A DNA stretch of 38,612 nt from Bacteroidaceae bacterium (GTDB taxonomy: Bacteria; Bacteroidota; Bacteroidia; Bacteroidales; Bacteroidaceae). This document shows, piece by piece, positions 1 to 8,650 of this stretch. A model generated the notes under the pieces. It ran no database searches. It saw only the letters and a program-made list of their open reading frames with translations, and had not been told where the DNA came from. The position numbers and the translations under genes were made by a program. Each line of letters begins with the position of its first letter. Position 1 is the first letter of the stretch. The stretch is taken from positions 1 to 38,612 of the forward strand of contig JAFUFW010000023.1 of NCBI GenBank assembly GCA_017469685.1, in the 5' to 3' direction.

Positions 1-169
1 CTCCAACGCCGAAGCTCTCGGCGTAGACTACAATCGCGAGCTCCATCGCGTGATCATCCACGGCATACTCCACCTCTGCGGCCTCAATGACAAAGGCCCG
101 GGCGAGCGCGAAATCATGGAAGCAGCCGAGGACAAGGCGCTGGATTTAATTGACAAGTTGAAAGATTAA
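1..169 (+). CDS. ybeY: YbeY endoribonuclease, C-terminal part (5' end outside window)
   Basis: This is the end of a reading frame entering from the left and closing with TAA at 167-169. The visible 55 residues include HGILHLCGLND, the zinc-binding HxxxHxxxxxH region that defines the YbeY/UPF0054 family; the third ligand position is Asn-Asp-like, as often seen in Bacteroidetes. In the family, YbeY is a metal-dependent RNase acting in 16S rRNA 3'-end maturation and late 70S quality control. The C-terminal charged helix (EREIMEAAEDKALDLI) is also typical. The N-terminal half cannot be judged. The next gene starts 49 bases downstream on the same strand. Confidence 0.9.
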   Translation, partial: SNAEALGVDYNRELHRVIIHGILHLCGLNDKGPGEREIMEAAEDKALDLIDKLKD

Positions 170-218
170 TAAAGGAGAAAGATTTATTTATATATTATTC
201 ATCTAAAAACATACGACA

Positions 219-1319
219 ATGAAAAAGCTTTTATCTTTAGCACTCGCTGCGGCAGCTATTTGCTTCGCAGCCTGCACGGGCAACGGTTACAAGATCACCG
301 GCACGGCTACTGGCGCTGTCGACGGCGACACCGTAACGCTGAACACGTTTGACTTCGAGACGCTCGCCACGACCGTCGTCAAGGACGGCCGCTTCGAGTT
401 CACAGGCGTTCAGGACACGGCCGCCATGCGCCTTGTCGTATGGACTTCCAGCACTCTGCCCGACACGCGAATAGCCACACACATAGCTCTCGAGAACGCC
501 AACATCACGGTCGAACTCGATACAGCCGCAAACACTGTGGCCAAAGTCTCTGGCACACCGGCCAACGAGGCTCTGACGAAACTCGGAGAAGCCGAACTGA
601 CTATAAACCAGCATGGCGACGAGATCTATAAGGTCATGATTGACCAGACTGCCACCGAGGAACAACAAGCCGAGGCCAAGAAACAGCTGGAGCAGCTGCA
701 AGATGAGTTCATCAACCTCTACAAGGACTTCATCAAGGCCAACATCTCAAATGTGGCCGGAACTACATACCTGCAGCAGTATGCCTCCATGCTTCCCGAC
801 GAGGAAGTTGCCACGTTGCTCACGCAGGTGCCGGCTGAACTCGAAAATGAGCAACTGAAAGAGCTTCGCGAGGTCTATGACGTGAAAGCACAGACAGCCG
901 TAGGCAAACCGCTGAAGGACATCACTGCCGCCACGCCCGACGGCAAGCAGCTCTCCGTGGCCGAAGTGGCCAAGGATGCCAAGGTGCTGCTCATCGACTT
1001 CTGGGCCAGCTGGTGCGGCCCCTGCCGCGCTGAGATGCCCAATGTCAAGGCCACGTACGAGAAATTCCATGCTCAAGGCTTCGAGATCGTGGGCGTAAGC
1101 CTCGACAGCGGTGAGGATGCCTGGAAACAGGCACTGACCGACCTTGGCATGACATGGCCTCAGATCTCCGACCTCAAGGGCTGGGAATGCGAGGGTGCTG
1201 CCGCATACGGCGTGCGTGCCATTCCAGCAACGGTGCTCGTCAAGGACGGAACAATCGCTGCACGCGACCTGCGCGGCGAGGAACTAACAGCTAAAGTTGA
1301 AGAACTCTTGAAAGATTAA
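219..1319 (+). CDS. TlpA-like thioredoxin-fold lipoprotein with DUF4369-type N-domain
   Basis: Predicted 366-residue lipoprotein. Residues 1-19 form a signal peptide ending in a lipobox-like FAAC, so the mature protein should be anchored at Cys19. Residues about 24-120 are beta-rich and match the DUF4369 domain common in Bacteroidetes thiol-disulfide proteins (GYKITGTATGAVDGDTVTL). Residues about 225-366 form an AhpC/TSA-TlpA thioredoxin fold with the redox motif WCGPC at about 264-268 and the cis-proline segment AIPATVLV. Family members reduce or exchange disulfides in the periplasm; the partner is unknown. The start has an A-rich upstream region and no clear promoter box. The gene is followed after 2 bases by the PG_1098-like methyltransferase, which suggests co-transcription. 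Confidence 0.9.
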   Translation: MKKLLSLALAAAAICFAACTGNGYKITGTATGAVDGDTVTLNTFDFETLATTVVKDGRFEFTGVQDTAAMRLVVWTSSTLPDTRIATHIALENANITVELDTAANTVAKVSGTPANEALTKLGEAELTINQHGDEIYKVMIDQTATEEQQAEAKKQLEQLQDEFINLYKDFIKANISNVAGTTYLQQYASMLPDEEVATLLTQVPAELENEQLKELREVYDVKAQTAVGKPLKDITAATPDGKQLSVAEVAKDAKVLLIDFWASWCGPCRAEMPNVKATYEKFHAQGFEIVGVSLDSGEDAWKQALTDLGMTWPQISDLKGWECEGAAAYGVRAIPATVLVKDGTIAARDLRGEELTAKVEELLKD

Positions 1320-1321
1320 GC

Positions 1322-2521
1322 TTGACCGAACAGTTCATACGCGACAATGCCTCGGCCGACGTGCGGCAACTTGCGCTGCAACGTCCGCCCGAGGGCGTGG
1401 ACTTGCGCTGGGCGCTGCAGCAGATCGAAGGGCGGCAGACGGCCAAGCGCAAGTTGCCGTTTTGGGCAGCAGCGGACGGTATATGGTTTCCCCCTCGCAT
1501 CAACCTCGAACAATGCTCCAGCGAAGCCACGGCCAGCTATAAGAGAGCTCTGGCTGCGCGGCTGCTGGCCTCGTCCCGGAACACCTCCTTCGTAGACCTC
1601 ACCTCCGGCTTCGGCGTTGACTTCTCAACGATGGCGCCGCTTTTCGACAAGGCTACGTTCGTAGAATGCGACGAAGAACTCTGCCGGCTGGCCCGCCACA
1701 ATATGCCCTTGCTGGGACTTGAGCGGGCTGAGATACGGAATATGCTGGCCGAGGATTATCTTGCCGAAGAGTGGAGGGCAGACATCATTATGATAGATCC
1801 TGCGCGGCGCGACACGGCCGGACGCAAGACTGTGCTTGTCGAAGACTGCAAGCCCGACGTCTGCGCTCTGCAAGAGCAGCTGCGCTCCCACGCGCTCCAC
1901 ACCATCATCAAGCTGTCGCCTATGCTCGACATCACAGCTGCCCTGCGCCGAATGAGCGGCGTCAGCGAGGTACACGTCATAGGCTCTGACGGCGAATGCA
2001 AGGAACTCCTGCTCGTGCTGCAGTCGCTTACTGACAAGCGAAGCCCTGCAATCTCAGACATACCCATTTTCTGCTCCACCGACTCGGCCTCCTTCAGTTT
2101 CACCCTCGCTGAGGAGGCTGCAGCACCATTGCCGCTGGCCGAGGGTCTCGGGACATACATCTACGAGCCGGCGGCAGCAGTCCTGAAGGCGGGAGCTTAT
2201 CGCACCCTCTGCAAACTCTTTCCAGAACTGACAAAGTTAGCCCCGACGACCCACCTCTATACGTCCGACGTACTCCTGCCTGACTTCCCCGGCCGCACGT
2301 GGCGCCTCATGGACAGTTCCACGTTTGCCAAGGCTGATCTACGCCGTCTGCTCTTTAACATCAAGGCAGCCGAGCTGAGCGCCCGCGGATTCCCCGTAAG
2401 CGTGGCAGCCCTGCGCCGCCAGCTCCACCTGCGCGAGGGAGGCACAGCCCACTTCATCGCCACTACTCTCGCCGACAGTTCACGCCACCTGCTGAAAGTG
2501 GAACTCATGTCATCACGCTAA
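1322..2521 (+). CDS. PG_1098-family SAM-dependent methyltransferase with THUMP-like domain
   Basis: 399-residue protein of a family found in Bacteroidetes, with an N-terminal ferredoxin-like/helical part (QFIRDN...ALQQIEGRQTAKRKLPFW), a class I methyltransferase core at about residues 85-230 and a THUMP-like C-terminus. The SAM-binding strand is visible as FVDLTSGFGVD (about residue 90). MIDPARRD (about 158) resembles an acidic catalytic or adenine-binding motif. The substrate is unknown; a nucleic-acid base is an inference from the THUMP similarity. The start is a TTG two bases after the upstream stop: the frame is closed by TGA at 1298-1300 and holds no ATG before the conserved region, so TTG is the only plausible start. 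A hairpin terminator follows at 2608. Confidence 0.85.
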   Translation: MTEQFIRDNASADVRQLALQRPPEGVDLRWALQQIEGRQTAKRKLPFWAAADGIWFPPRINLEQCSSEATASYKRALAARLLASSRNTSFVDLTSGFGVDFSTMAPLFDKATFVECDEELCRLARHNMPLLGLERAEIRNMLAEDYLAEEWRADIIMIDPARRDTAGRKTVLVEDCKPDVCALQEQLRSHALHTIIKLSPMLDITAALRRMSGVSEVHVIGSDGECKELLLVLQSLTDKRSPAISDIPIFCSTDSASFSFTLAEEAAAPLPLAEGLGTYIYEPAAAVLKAGAYRTLCKLFPELTKLAPTTHLYTSDVLLPDFPGRTWRLMDSSTFAKADLRRLLFNIKAAELSARGFPVSVAALRRQLHLREGGTAHFIATTLADSSRHLLKVELMSSR

Positions 2522-2607
2522 TTCCTATGAACAAGACTCCTCTGAAAATTATCACGCCCTGTGGCGCGGGGAGAAGAGGTGAGGGTTAGGCTCGACAGGG
2601 AGGAGTT

Positions 2608-2642
2608 AAAATCAATTGTTTTTAAAAAGCATTTGATTTTTT
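2608..2642 (+). terminator. Rho-independent terminator after the PG_1098-like gene
   Basis: The arm starting AAAATCAA and the arm ending TTTGATTTT pair as an AT-rich hairpin whose inner part (TTGTTTTT / AAAAAGCA) also largely pairs. It is followed by a T-run on the plus strand and lies 87 bases past the stop codon of the upstream methyltransferase gene. The stem is AT-rich, so strength is uncertain. Confidence 0.55.
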
Positions 2643-2713
2643 GCGAGGCTTGTTCTTGGAAAATAGCCTAAGACTTTCAGGTGGATCACCATGGTGGGAC
2701 ACCTCACACATAC

Positions 2714-2757
2714 GGACGTGCAGGCGGATGCGACCGGACGTATAGGCGGATGAGACC
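2714..2757. repeat. 22-bp imperfect tandem duplication
   Basis: Two adjacent 22-bp units (2714-2735 and 2736-2757) match at 19 of 22 positions. Each begins GGACGT, contains GGCGGATG and ends GACC. It lies in a non-coding spacer with no obvious function. Confidence 0.75.
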
Positions 2758-2789
2758 GCATGAGTTGGCACTTTCTAACGTATGTGTTG

Positions 2790-2841
2790 AAATATTTAAG
2801 CGGCGCAGGCTCCCATTGGAGTCTGCGCCGCTTAAATATTT
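2790..2841 (-). terminator. Strong inverted repeat next to tRNA-Gln, probable terminator
   Basis: Two 19-base arms (2790-2808 and 2823-2841) are exact reverse complements, with a GC core GCGGCGCAG and AT-rich ends AAATATTTAA. The interior (GCTCCCATTGGAGT) adds further pairs. On the minus strand it starts three bases after the tRNA 3' end, so it most likely terminates the tRNA transcript; the T-rich segment is inside the arm rather than after it. The stem is symmetrical and could act on either strand. Confidence 0.75.
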
Positions 2842-2843
2842 GG

Positions 2844-2914
2844 TTGGGATACCCGGATTCGAACCAGGAAAAACAGAACCAAAACCTGTTGTGTTACCAT
2901 TACACCATATCCCA
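2844..2914 (-). tRNA. tRNA-Gln (anticodon TTG)
   Basis: The minus strand folds as a complete 71-nt cloverleaf. It has a 7-bp acceptor TGGGATA/TATCCCA with discriminator A, a D arm GTGT-AATGGTA-ACAC, an anticodon arm ACAGG-TTTTGGT-TCTGT giving anticodon TTG, and a T arm CCTGG-TTCGAAT-CCGGG. CCA is not encoded, as is usual in Bacteroidetes. The anticodon reads CAA, and CAG by wobble. Confidence 0.95.
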
Positions 2915-3085
2915 ATCCCGTGGCTTTTATCGCTAAAAGCGGGGCAAAAGTAAGCAATAAAACTGAAAAACGAAAAATGAAAAATGAAAAAATGCCTACG
3001 AAGGTCACATTTAACTTTCTTTCACGCTGGAGAAGTTAACTTTACCCTCATGTCACACATTATAGGGGCTTCCTGTCAACAAAAA

Positions 3086-3131
3086 ATTCTCGCCAAACAC
3101 TCTGAGATGCCTTGGAGTGCTTGGCGAGAAT
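3086..3131 (-). terminator. Rho-independent terminator of tyrS
   Basis: Arms ATTCTCGCCAA / TTGGCGAGAAT are perfect complements and are extended by CACTC/GAGTG with one interruption. On the minus strand the stem is followed by a run of six T (A-run at 3081-3086 on plus). It begins about 50 bases after the tyrS stop codon. Confidence 0.85.
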
Positions 3132-3181
3132 GGGAAAAAATGTTGCTGCTTAAGTATGAGGGCGCTCTTTTGCCGGGATCT

Positions 3182-4483
3182 CTACTCGGCGATGAGCAGG
3201 AAATAGTTCTTCTTGCCGCGCTGCACGAGCAGGTAGCGGCCGTCGATGAGGTCGGACTCGGTGACGGGCTGGTCGAACTGTGCGAGACGTTCCTTGTTGA
3301 GGCTTACGCCACCGCCCTGCACCATCTTGCGCATCTCGCCCTTCGAGGGAAAGCACTGCGTCTCAGCGGCCATGAGTTCTACGGCCTTGATGCCTTCGCC
3401 CTCGAGGAGGCTGCGGCTGATGCGGAACTGAGGCACGCCGGCGAAGACGTCGAGCAGCGTCTGCTCGTCGAGCTTCACGAGGCTTTCCTTCGTAGCCTTG
3501 CCGAAGAGGATAGCGGAGGCCTCGAGGGCCATCTCATAGTCCTCGCGACCATGCACGAGGATGGTCACTTCCTCAGCCAGGCGCTTCTGCAGCACGCGGC
3601 GGCTGGGGTCTTGACGATGCTCTTCGATGAGGGCGTCGATGGTTTCCTTATCGAGCGAGGTGAAGATCTTGATGTAGCGCTCGGCCTCCTCGTCGCCCAC
3701 GTTGAGCCAGAACTGATAGAAGACGTAGGGCGAGGTGCGACGACGGTCGAGCCACACGTTGCCCTGCTCGGTCTTGCCGAACTTCTTGCCGTCGGCCTTG
3801 GTGATAAGGGGACAGGTGAGGGCGAAGGCCTCATTCTCGGCGCCCAGCTTGCGGCGGATGAGCTCGGTACCGGTGGTGATGTTGCCCCACTGGTCGCTGC
3901 CGCCCATCTGCAGCTTGCAGCCCTTGGCCTCATAGAGGTGGAGGAAATCGTAGCCCTGCAAAAGCTGATAGGTGAACTCGGTGAACGACATGCCTTCCTG
4001 GAACTCGCCGTTGAGGCGGCGCTTCACGCTGTCCTTGGCCATCATGTAGTTGACGGTGATGCACTTGCCGATGTCGCGTGCGAAGTCGAGGAATGTGAAG
4101 TCCTTCATCCAGTCGTAGTTGTTGACCAGTTCGGCGGCATTGGGCGCATCGCTGTCGAAGTCGAGGAAGCGAGAGAGCTGCTCGCGTATGCAGGCCACGT
4201 TGTGGCGCAGCGTAGCCTCGTCGAGCAGGTTGCGCTCCTGGCTCTTACCCGAGGGGTCGCCGATCATGCCGGTGGCTCCGCCCAGAAGGGCGATGGGCTT
4301 GTGGCCGCAGCGCTGCAGGTGGCGCAGCATCATCACGCCGCAGAGGTGCCCGATGTGGAGGCTGTCGGCCGTGGGGTCGATGCCAACGTAGGCCGTTACT
4401 TGTTCTTTCTGGAGTAGTTCTTCGGTGCCCGGCATCATCTGGTGTATCATGCCGCGCCATGTGAGTTCTTCAACGAAGTTCAT
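3182..4483 (-). CDS. tyrS: Tyrosyl-tRNA synthetase
   Basis: 433-residue class I aminoacyl-tRNA synthetase that charges tRNA-Tyr with tyrosine. Visible marks are the nucleotide-binding HIGH at residues 43-46 (SLHIGHLCG), tyrosine-pocket segments ([34 protein letters not shown]) and the KMSKS-equivalent loop KKFGKT near residue 231. A C-terminal S4 RNA-binding domain covers about residues 370-433 ([19 protein letters not shown]). I take the ATG at 4483 ([11 protein letters not shown]), which fits the family N-terminus; an in-frame ATG at 4528 would add 15 residues and would lie at or before the predicted transcription start. A promoter box lies at 4526-4533, giving a leader of about 40 nt. Confidence 0.96.
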   Translation of the reverse strand: MNFVEELTWRGMIHQMMPGTEELLQKEQVTAYVGIDPTADSLHIGHLCGVMMLRHLQRCGHKPIALLGGATGMIGDPSGKSQERNLLDEATLRHNVACIREQLSRFLDFDSDAPNAAELVNNYDWMKDFTFLDFARDIGKCITVNYMMAKDSVKRRLNGEFQEGMSFTEFTYQLLQGYDFLHLYEAKGCKLQMGGSDQWGNITTGTELIRRKLGAENEAFALTCPLITKADGKKFGKTEQGNVWLDRRRTSPYVFYQFWLNVGDEEAERYIKIFTSLDKETIDALIEEHRQDPSRRVLQKRLAEEVTILVHGREDYEMALEASAILFGKATKESLVKLDEQTLLDVFAGVPQFRISRSLLEGEGIKAVELMAAETQCFPSKGEMRKMVQGGGVSLNKERLAQFDQPVTESDLIDGRYLLVQRGKKNYFLLIAE

Positions 4484-4525
4484 CTTATTATAATAATTTA
4501 TTTTCAATTTGCAATCTTGCGGGCG

Positions 4526-4533
4526 CAAAGGTA
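4526..4533 (-). promoter_or_regulatory. Bacteroidetes -7 box of tyrS (TACCTTTG)
   Basis: The minus strand reads TACCTTTG, matching the Bacteroidetes sigma consensus TAnnTTTG, about 43 bases before the tyrS ATG. No good -33 TTTG is visible; that region is the AATCC/TAATC tract shared with the tRNA-Leu and prmC promoters. Confidence 0.65.
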
Positions 4534-4597
4534 ATAAAAGATTGGGGATTAAGGATTAGAGAATAGATGTTTTTTGAAAGATTTTTGTTTTTTTACT

Positions 4598-4627
4598 TGA
4601 CATCGGCATTTTGAGGTTGTATCTTTG
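4598..4627 (+). promoter_or_regulatory. Promoter of miaB
   Basis: TTG at 4598-4600 (within TTGACA), a 19-base spacer and TATCTTTG at 4620-4627 fit the Bacteroidetes -33/-7 pattern TTTG-N19-TAnnTTTG. The predicted transcription start is about 30 bases before the miaB ATG. Confidence 0.7.
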
Positions 4628-4660
4628 CATCCGAAATTTTGCTGATAAGCCAACTGACGA

Positions 4661-5965
4661 ATGAAAAAACTACTCATAGAAACATACGGCTGCCAGATGA
4701 ACGTGGCCGACTCTGAGGTGGTAGCCTCCGTCATGCAGATGGCAGGCTACGACGTCACCGACGACATCAACCTGGCAGATGCTGTATTCCTCAACACCTG
4801 CTCGGTGCGCGACAACGCCGAGCAGAAGATACTCTCGCGCATGGAATACCTGCGCAGCATAAAGCGCCACAGGCCACTCATCATAGGCATTCTTGGATGC
4901 ATGGCAGAGCGCGTGAAGGACGAACTGATGGAGCGCCACGGCGCCGACCTCGTCTGCGGCCCCGACTCGTATATGTCGCTGCCCGAGCTCATAGCGCAAG
5001 TTGAGCTGGGACATAAAGCCATCGACGTAGAGCTCTCCACCACCGAGACCTACCGCGACGTAGTGCCACAGCGCCTGCACGCCAACCACACGGGCGGCTT
5101 CGTGAGCATCATGCGCGGATGCAACAACTTCTGCCACTACTGCATCGTGCCCTACACACGAGGCCGCGAGCGCAGCCGCGACGTGGAGAGCATACTACGC
5201 GAGGTGCGCGACCTGCGCGACCGCGGCTTCAAAGAGGTAACGCTCTTAGGGCAGAATGTGAATTCGTACGAGAGTGCTTCAACAAATTTTGCAAATCTGC
5301 TGAGACGCTGTGCCCGCGAAGTTCCTGAGATGCGGGTACGCTTTACGACGAGTCACCCGAAGGACATGAGCGACGAGACGCTGCGCGTCATCGCCGAGGA
5401 GCCCAACGTATGCCGCCACATCCACTTGCCGGTGCAGAGCGGATCGGACGCCGTGCTCGCGCGTATGAATAGAAAGTACACGCGCGCGTGGTACCTCGAC
5501 CGCGTCGAGGCCATACGACGTATCATTCCAGACTGCGGCCTCTCCACCGACATCTTCGTGGGCTACTGCGGCGAGACCGAGGAGGACCACCAGCTCTCGC
5601 TCTCCCTTATGCGCGAAGTGGGCTACGACTCGGCCTTCATGTTCAAGTACAGCGAGCGCCCGGGCACCTACGCCAGCAAGCATCTGCCCGACGACGTGCC
5701 CGAGGAGGTGAAGCTGCGCCGGCTGAACGAGCTCATCGCCCTGCAGAACGAGATGTCGGCCCTGCGCAATGCCGCCCAGGTGGGCAAGACGGTGGAGGTG
5801 CTCGTGGAGGGCTACAGCAAGCGCTCGCGCGACCAGCTCTTCGGCCGCACAGAACAGAACCGCGTCGTCGTCTTCGACCGCGGCAGCCACCACATCGGCG
5901 ACCGCGTCCGCGTCAGCATCACTGACAGCTCCTCAGCTACGCTGAAGGGAGTGGAGTATGTATAG
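4661..5965 (+). CDS. miaB: tRNA-2-methylthio-N6-dimethylallyladenosine synthase MiaB
   Basis: 434-residue radical SAM methylthiotransferase that converts i6A37 to ms2i6A37 in tRNAs reading UNN codons. The N-terminal MTTase domain carries its three cluster cysteines at C11 (YGCQMN), C47 (NTCSVRDN) and C80 (LGCMAER). The radical SAM CxxxCxxC is C154/C158/C161 in RGCNNFCHYC. A C-terminal TRAM RNA-binding domain occupies about residues 370-434. The signature CSVRDNAEQK argues for MiaB rather than MtaB or RimO. Length is normal for the family. The gene has its own promoter at 4598-4627 and is transcribed away from tyrS. Confidence 0.96.
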   Translation: MKKLLIETYGCQMNVADSEVVASVMQMAGYDVTDDINLADAVFLNTCSVRDNAEQKILSRMEYLRSIKRHRPLIIGILGCMAERVKDELMERHGADLVCGPDSYMSLPELIAQVELGHKAIDVELSTTETYRDVVPQRLHANHTGGFVSIMRGCNNFCHYCIVPYTRGRERSRDVESILREVRDLRDRGFKEVTLLGQNVNSYESASTNFANLLRRCAREVPEMRVRFTTSHPKDMSDETLRVIAEEPNVCRHIHLPVQSGSDAVLARMNRKYTRAWYLDRVEAIRRIIPDCGLSTDIFVGYCGETEEDHQLSLSLMREVGYDSAFMFKYSERPGTYASKHLPDDVPEEVKLRRLNELIALQNEMSALRNAAQVGKTVEVLVEGYSKRSRDQLFGRTEQNRVVVFDRGSHHIGDRVRVSITDSSSATLKGVEYV

Positions 5966-6005
5966 CTTCTCATTCCGAAGAGTCTTAATAAAGATGTGAT
6001 GACGT

Positions 6006-6674
6006 ATGATAACTGATCAACTAAAATCTCTTGGCAAGGCTTTTTTGTTGTGTATCGGCGTTATATTCATCTTATTAATTGGCTCAATAGGAATTGTCTG
6101 CAACAACAATATGAAGTATCAATATCCTGTGGATTTTAGTATTGATAGTATAAGAATGATTAATATCGAAATTGATGACAGTCTCTTTGCTGACAAGGAC
6201 TGCTATCTGTTGGATTTTGATGCTTCCTATGTACATTACAAGCAAAGGCAGAAGCTCGAAATAGTAGCAACAATGCGAAAGCCTATTCAATGTATTGACA
6301 GTATTGTTGATATTGGAATCTATTCCGTACTTCCAAATGACAGCACCATAAGTATAGAGGCCTATTCAAATAAAGCATTTGATGCGATAGAAAGTGTCGC
6401 TATATATGATGCAGAATCAAAAGATAGCACGTTGATGCTTTGTGATAAATATTCTACGTTAGATGACTTAAAGTACACCATACAGGAAGGTATCCATAGG
6501 AATCAGCTCCACCGCATGGAGATTACAGATGAAGGCTTCTGCCTTATTTGCTTCGATAAGGTGCAACCCCGCCCCAACTATGTTATTATAGAAATGGGGG
6601 ATAAACGTTTACGCGGCGAAGTAGTAAACGCCGGCAAGCCACATAAGTACAAATTGCATGAGATTAATTATTAG
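6006..6674 (+). CDS. AT-rich hypothetical membrane-anchored protein
   Basis: 222-residue protein I do not recognise. Residues about 12-32 form one hydrophobic segment (AFLLCIGVIFILLIGSIGIV), probably an N-terminal anchor with the remainder outside the cytoplasm. The rest is beta-rich and acidic (YPVDFSIDSIRMINIEIDD, IDSIVDIGIYSVLP) with no motif I can name. Base composition and codon use are clearly more AT-rich than miaB before it or ftsX after it, which suggests later acquisition or relaxed constraint. It starts 40 bases after miaB and stops 12 bases before ftsX, so it may be co-transcribed with either. The frame is long for its composition, which supports a real gene. Confidence 0.6.
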   Translation: MITDQLKSLGKAFLLCIGVIFILLIGSIGIVCNNNMKYQYPVDFSIDSIRMINIEIDDSLFADKDCYLLDFDASYVHYKQRQKLEIVATMRKPIQCIDSIVDIGIYSVLPNDSTISIEAYSNKAFDAIESVAIYDAESKDSTLMLCDKYSTLDDLKYTIQEGIHRNQLHRMEITDEGFCLICFDKVQPRPNYVIIEMGDKRLRGEVVNAGKPHKYKLHEINY

Positions 6675-6686
6675 ATTCTTATAACA

Positions 6687-7559
6687 ATGAGAAAGAAACG
6701 TCATAAGATTTTTGGGCGTATGCAGTGGCTTACATCCTGCATCAGCACTACGCTGGTGCTGCTGTTGCTGGGCCTCGTAGTGCTCTTCGGGCTGTCGGCC
6801 CGCGAGTTGTCGAAGAACGTGAAGGAGAATTTCACCGTGACACTCCTGCTCGACGACGACCTCGAGACGGCCGAAGCACAGAAGTTCCAGAAACGATTGA
6901 ACGCGCAACCTTACGCCCGCGCCACGACGCTCATCACCGCCGAGCAAGCCCTGCGAGAGGAAAGCGAGCGCATGGGTACAGACCCCGCCGAGTTTCTCGG
7001 CGGCGAGAACCCCTACACAGCCAGCATAGAGATGAACGTGGCAGCCGACTATGCCTGCACCGACAGTCTTCTGCGCATCACCCGCGAGCTGAAAAGCCTG
7101 TGGCAGGTGGCCGACGTCATCTATCAGCGCGACATCATCGACAGCCTCAACCATACGCTGCGCAAGGCTACGGTTGTGCTCGCCGTGCTGGCCGTGCTGC
7201 TGATGATTATCTCCGTAGTGCTCATCAACAACACTGTGCGGCTGAGCGTCTACGCCCGCCGGCAGACGATCCACACGATGCGCCTCGTGGGAGCCTCGTG
7301 GGCTTTCATTCGCTGGCCCTTCCTCAAGCGCAGCCTCGGCATAGGCCTCGTGGCTGCCATCATTGCCGACACGCTGCTGCTCTGCGGCGTGCAGTGGGCT
7401 GTAGCCAAGGACGCTTACATCGCTACCATCGTCACACGCGAGACCGTAGTCGCAATGACCACCACGGTGCTCGTGGCAGGACTGCTGCTGACCTTCGTCT
7501 GCACGTGGTTCAGCGTAGGCCATTTCCTCAGGATGAAAGAGGATGAAATGTACAATTGA
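6687..7559 (+). CDS. ftsX: Cell-division ABC-type permease FtsX
   Basis: 290-residue membrane protein. One transmembrane helix lies at about 20-40, followed by an extracytoplasmic domain (about 45-165; VTLLLDDDLETAEAQ is the typical FtsX_ECD start) and three C-terminal helices (about 170-190, 225-245, 255-280). The cytosolic loop VYARRQTIHTMRLVGASWAFIRWPF is the FtsX contact region for FtsE. With FtsE, FtsX couples ATP hydrolysis to activation of septal wall hydrolases. No ftsE lies beside it; in Bacteroidetes the two are often separate. It leads a tight run with DUF3098, uppP and truB. Confidence 0.92.
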   Translation: MRKKRHKIFGRMQWLTSCISTTLVLLLLGLVVLFGLSARELSKNVKENFTVTLLLDDDLETAEAQKFQKRLNAQPYARATTLITAEQALREESERMGTDPAEFLGGENPYTASIEMNVAADYACTDSLLRITRELKSLWQVADVIYQRDIIDSLNHTLRKATVVLAVLAVLLMIISVVLINNTVRLSVYARRQTIHTMRLVGASWAFIRWPFLKRSLGIGLVAAIIADTLLLCGVQWAVAKDAYIATIVTRETVVAMTTTVLVAGLLLTFVCTWFSVGHFLRMKEDEMYN

Positions 7560-7613
7560 TTATCAAGACCTGTGTATGTAGCTTAATTTTTAAGGTATAA
7601 AGTTTAAAGCGAT

Positions 7614-7844
7614 ATGGAAAAGAAAAAAGATTTTGCCTTCGGACGGATGAACTTCATCCTGCTGGCAATTGGCATGATTGCCGTAGTGCTCGGCTTCATC
7701 CTGATGTCGGGCTCAGGCTCTTCGGAGCATGAGTTCAACCCCGAGATATTCTCGGCCCTGCGCATCAAGGTGGCACCCATAGTTTGCTTCCTCGGTTTCG
7801 CCTTCATGGGCGTAGCAATAATGTATAAGCCTAAGGATAAATGA
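7614..7844 (+). CDS. DUF3098 family small membrane protein
   Basis: 76-residue protein with two hydrophobic segments (about 13-31 [20 protein letters not shown] and 51-69 [19 protein letters not shown]) and a short loop containing [15 protein letters not shown]. This is the recognisable pattern of the Bacteroidetes DUF3098 family, which is usually found between ftsX and uppP. Function is not established; the constant position suggests an envelope or division role. Its stop codon overlaps the uppP start by four bases (ATGA), pointing to translational coupling. Confidence 0.88.
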   Translation: MEKKKDFAFGRMNFILLAIGMIAVVLGFILMSGSGSSEHEFNPEIFSALRIKVAPIVCFLGFAFMGVAIMYKPKDK

Positions 7845-8650
7845 ACACGTTCGAAGCACTACTTATGGGCCTGTTGCAGGGCCTTACGGAGTACCTGCCG
7901 GTGTCGTCGAGCGGACATCTGGCCATTGCGGCTAACTTGTTCGGCGTCAACGGCGAGGACAACCTGACGTTCACGATAGCTGTTCATGTGGCTACGGTGC
8001 TGTCGACGCTTGTCATCCTGTGGAAGGAAATCGTGTGGATATTCAAGGGTTTGTTCCGTTGGAATGGCGCTCTCAATGCCGAACAGCGCTATGCCCTGGC
8101 CATCATCGTCTCGATGATCCCCGTGGGCATCGTGGGTCTCTTCTTCAAGGACTATGTCGAGGATATCTTCGGCGCAGGGCTGCTCGTCGTAGGCTGCTGC
8201 CTGCTCGTCACTGCCGCCCTGCTCATCTTCAGCTACTATGCCCGCCCGCGTGAGAAAGAAGAGGTGTCAGTTACGGATGCTTTCATCATCGGTCTGGCTC
8301 AGGCCGTGGCCGTGCTGCCCGGCATCTCGCGCTCAGGAAGCACGATAGCTACGGGCCTGCTCCTCGGCAACAAGAAGGAGCGGCTGGCACAGTTCAGCTT
8401 CCTCATGGTCATCCCCCCCATCCTTGGCGAGGCGCTGCTCGACGTCGTGAAAGCGCTCAAGCATGGCGCCGAGGCCGCCACAGCCGGCATAGGCACACTG
8501 CCCCTGCTGGTAGGCTTTGCCGCAGCCTTCATCAGCGGCTGCGTAGCCTGCAAGTGGATGATAGGCATCGTGCGCCGCGGCAAGCTCGTCTACTTCGGCA
8601 TCTACTGCGCCATCGTAGGGGCAATTCTAATCACGACGCAACTGCTATGA
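7841..8650 (+). CDS. uppP: Undecaprenyl-diphosphatase
   Basis: 269-residue polytopic membrane protein of the BacA/UppP family, which dephosphorylates undecaprenyl diphosphate to regenerate the lipid carrier for peptidoglycan and glycans. Both active-site segments are visible: [14 protein letters not shown] at about 14-27 and [13 protein letters not shown] at about 159-171. About seven hydrophobic segments are present. The start overlaps the DUF3098 stop and the stop overlaps the truB start, both by ATGA. Its partner UppS is encoded at 24027 in the same window. Confidence 0.96.
   Translation: MNTFEALLMGLLQGLTEYLPVSSSGHLAIAANLFGVNGEDNLTFTIAVHVATVLSTLVILWKEIVWIFKGLFRWNGALNAEQRYALAIIVSMIPVGIVGLFFKDYVEDIFGAGLLVVGCCLLVTAALLIFSYYARPREKEEVSVTDAFIIGLAQAVAVLPGISRSGSTIATGLLLGNKKERLAQFSFLMVIPPILGEALLDVVKALKHGAEAATAGIGTLPLLVGFAAAFISGCVACKWMIGIVRRGKLVYFGIYCAIVGAILITTQLL

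Larger units (their letters stand above)
2522..2789. other. Non-coding spacer with repeat remnants
   Basis: No convincing gene lies in this stretch. It holds a distant inverted pair (about 11 bp, near 2529-2539 and 2645-2655) around a G-rich segment (2562-2605, CGGGGAGAAGAGGTGAGGG-like) resembling the degenerate palindromic repeats seen elsewhere in the window, then the terminator at 2608-2642 and a 22-bp imperfect tandem repeat at 2714-2757. An open frame through 2681-2953 crosses the tRNA gene and has no family resemblance. Confidence 0.6.

Noticed and set aside
2681-2953. 90-codon plus-strand frame
   Set aside because: It crosses the tandem repeat, the terminator stem and the tRNA-Gln gene on the other strand.
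2984-4417. 477-codon open frame on the plus strand
   Set aside because: It is antisense to tyrS, whose HIGH, KFGKT and S4 motifs are clear; the frame has a biased Leu/Val/Glu/Ala composition typical of a shadow frame in GC-rich coding DNA, and starts in the terminator region.
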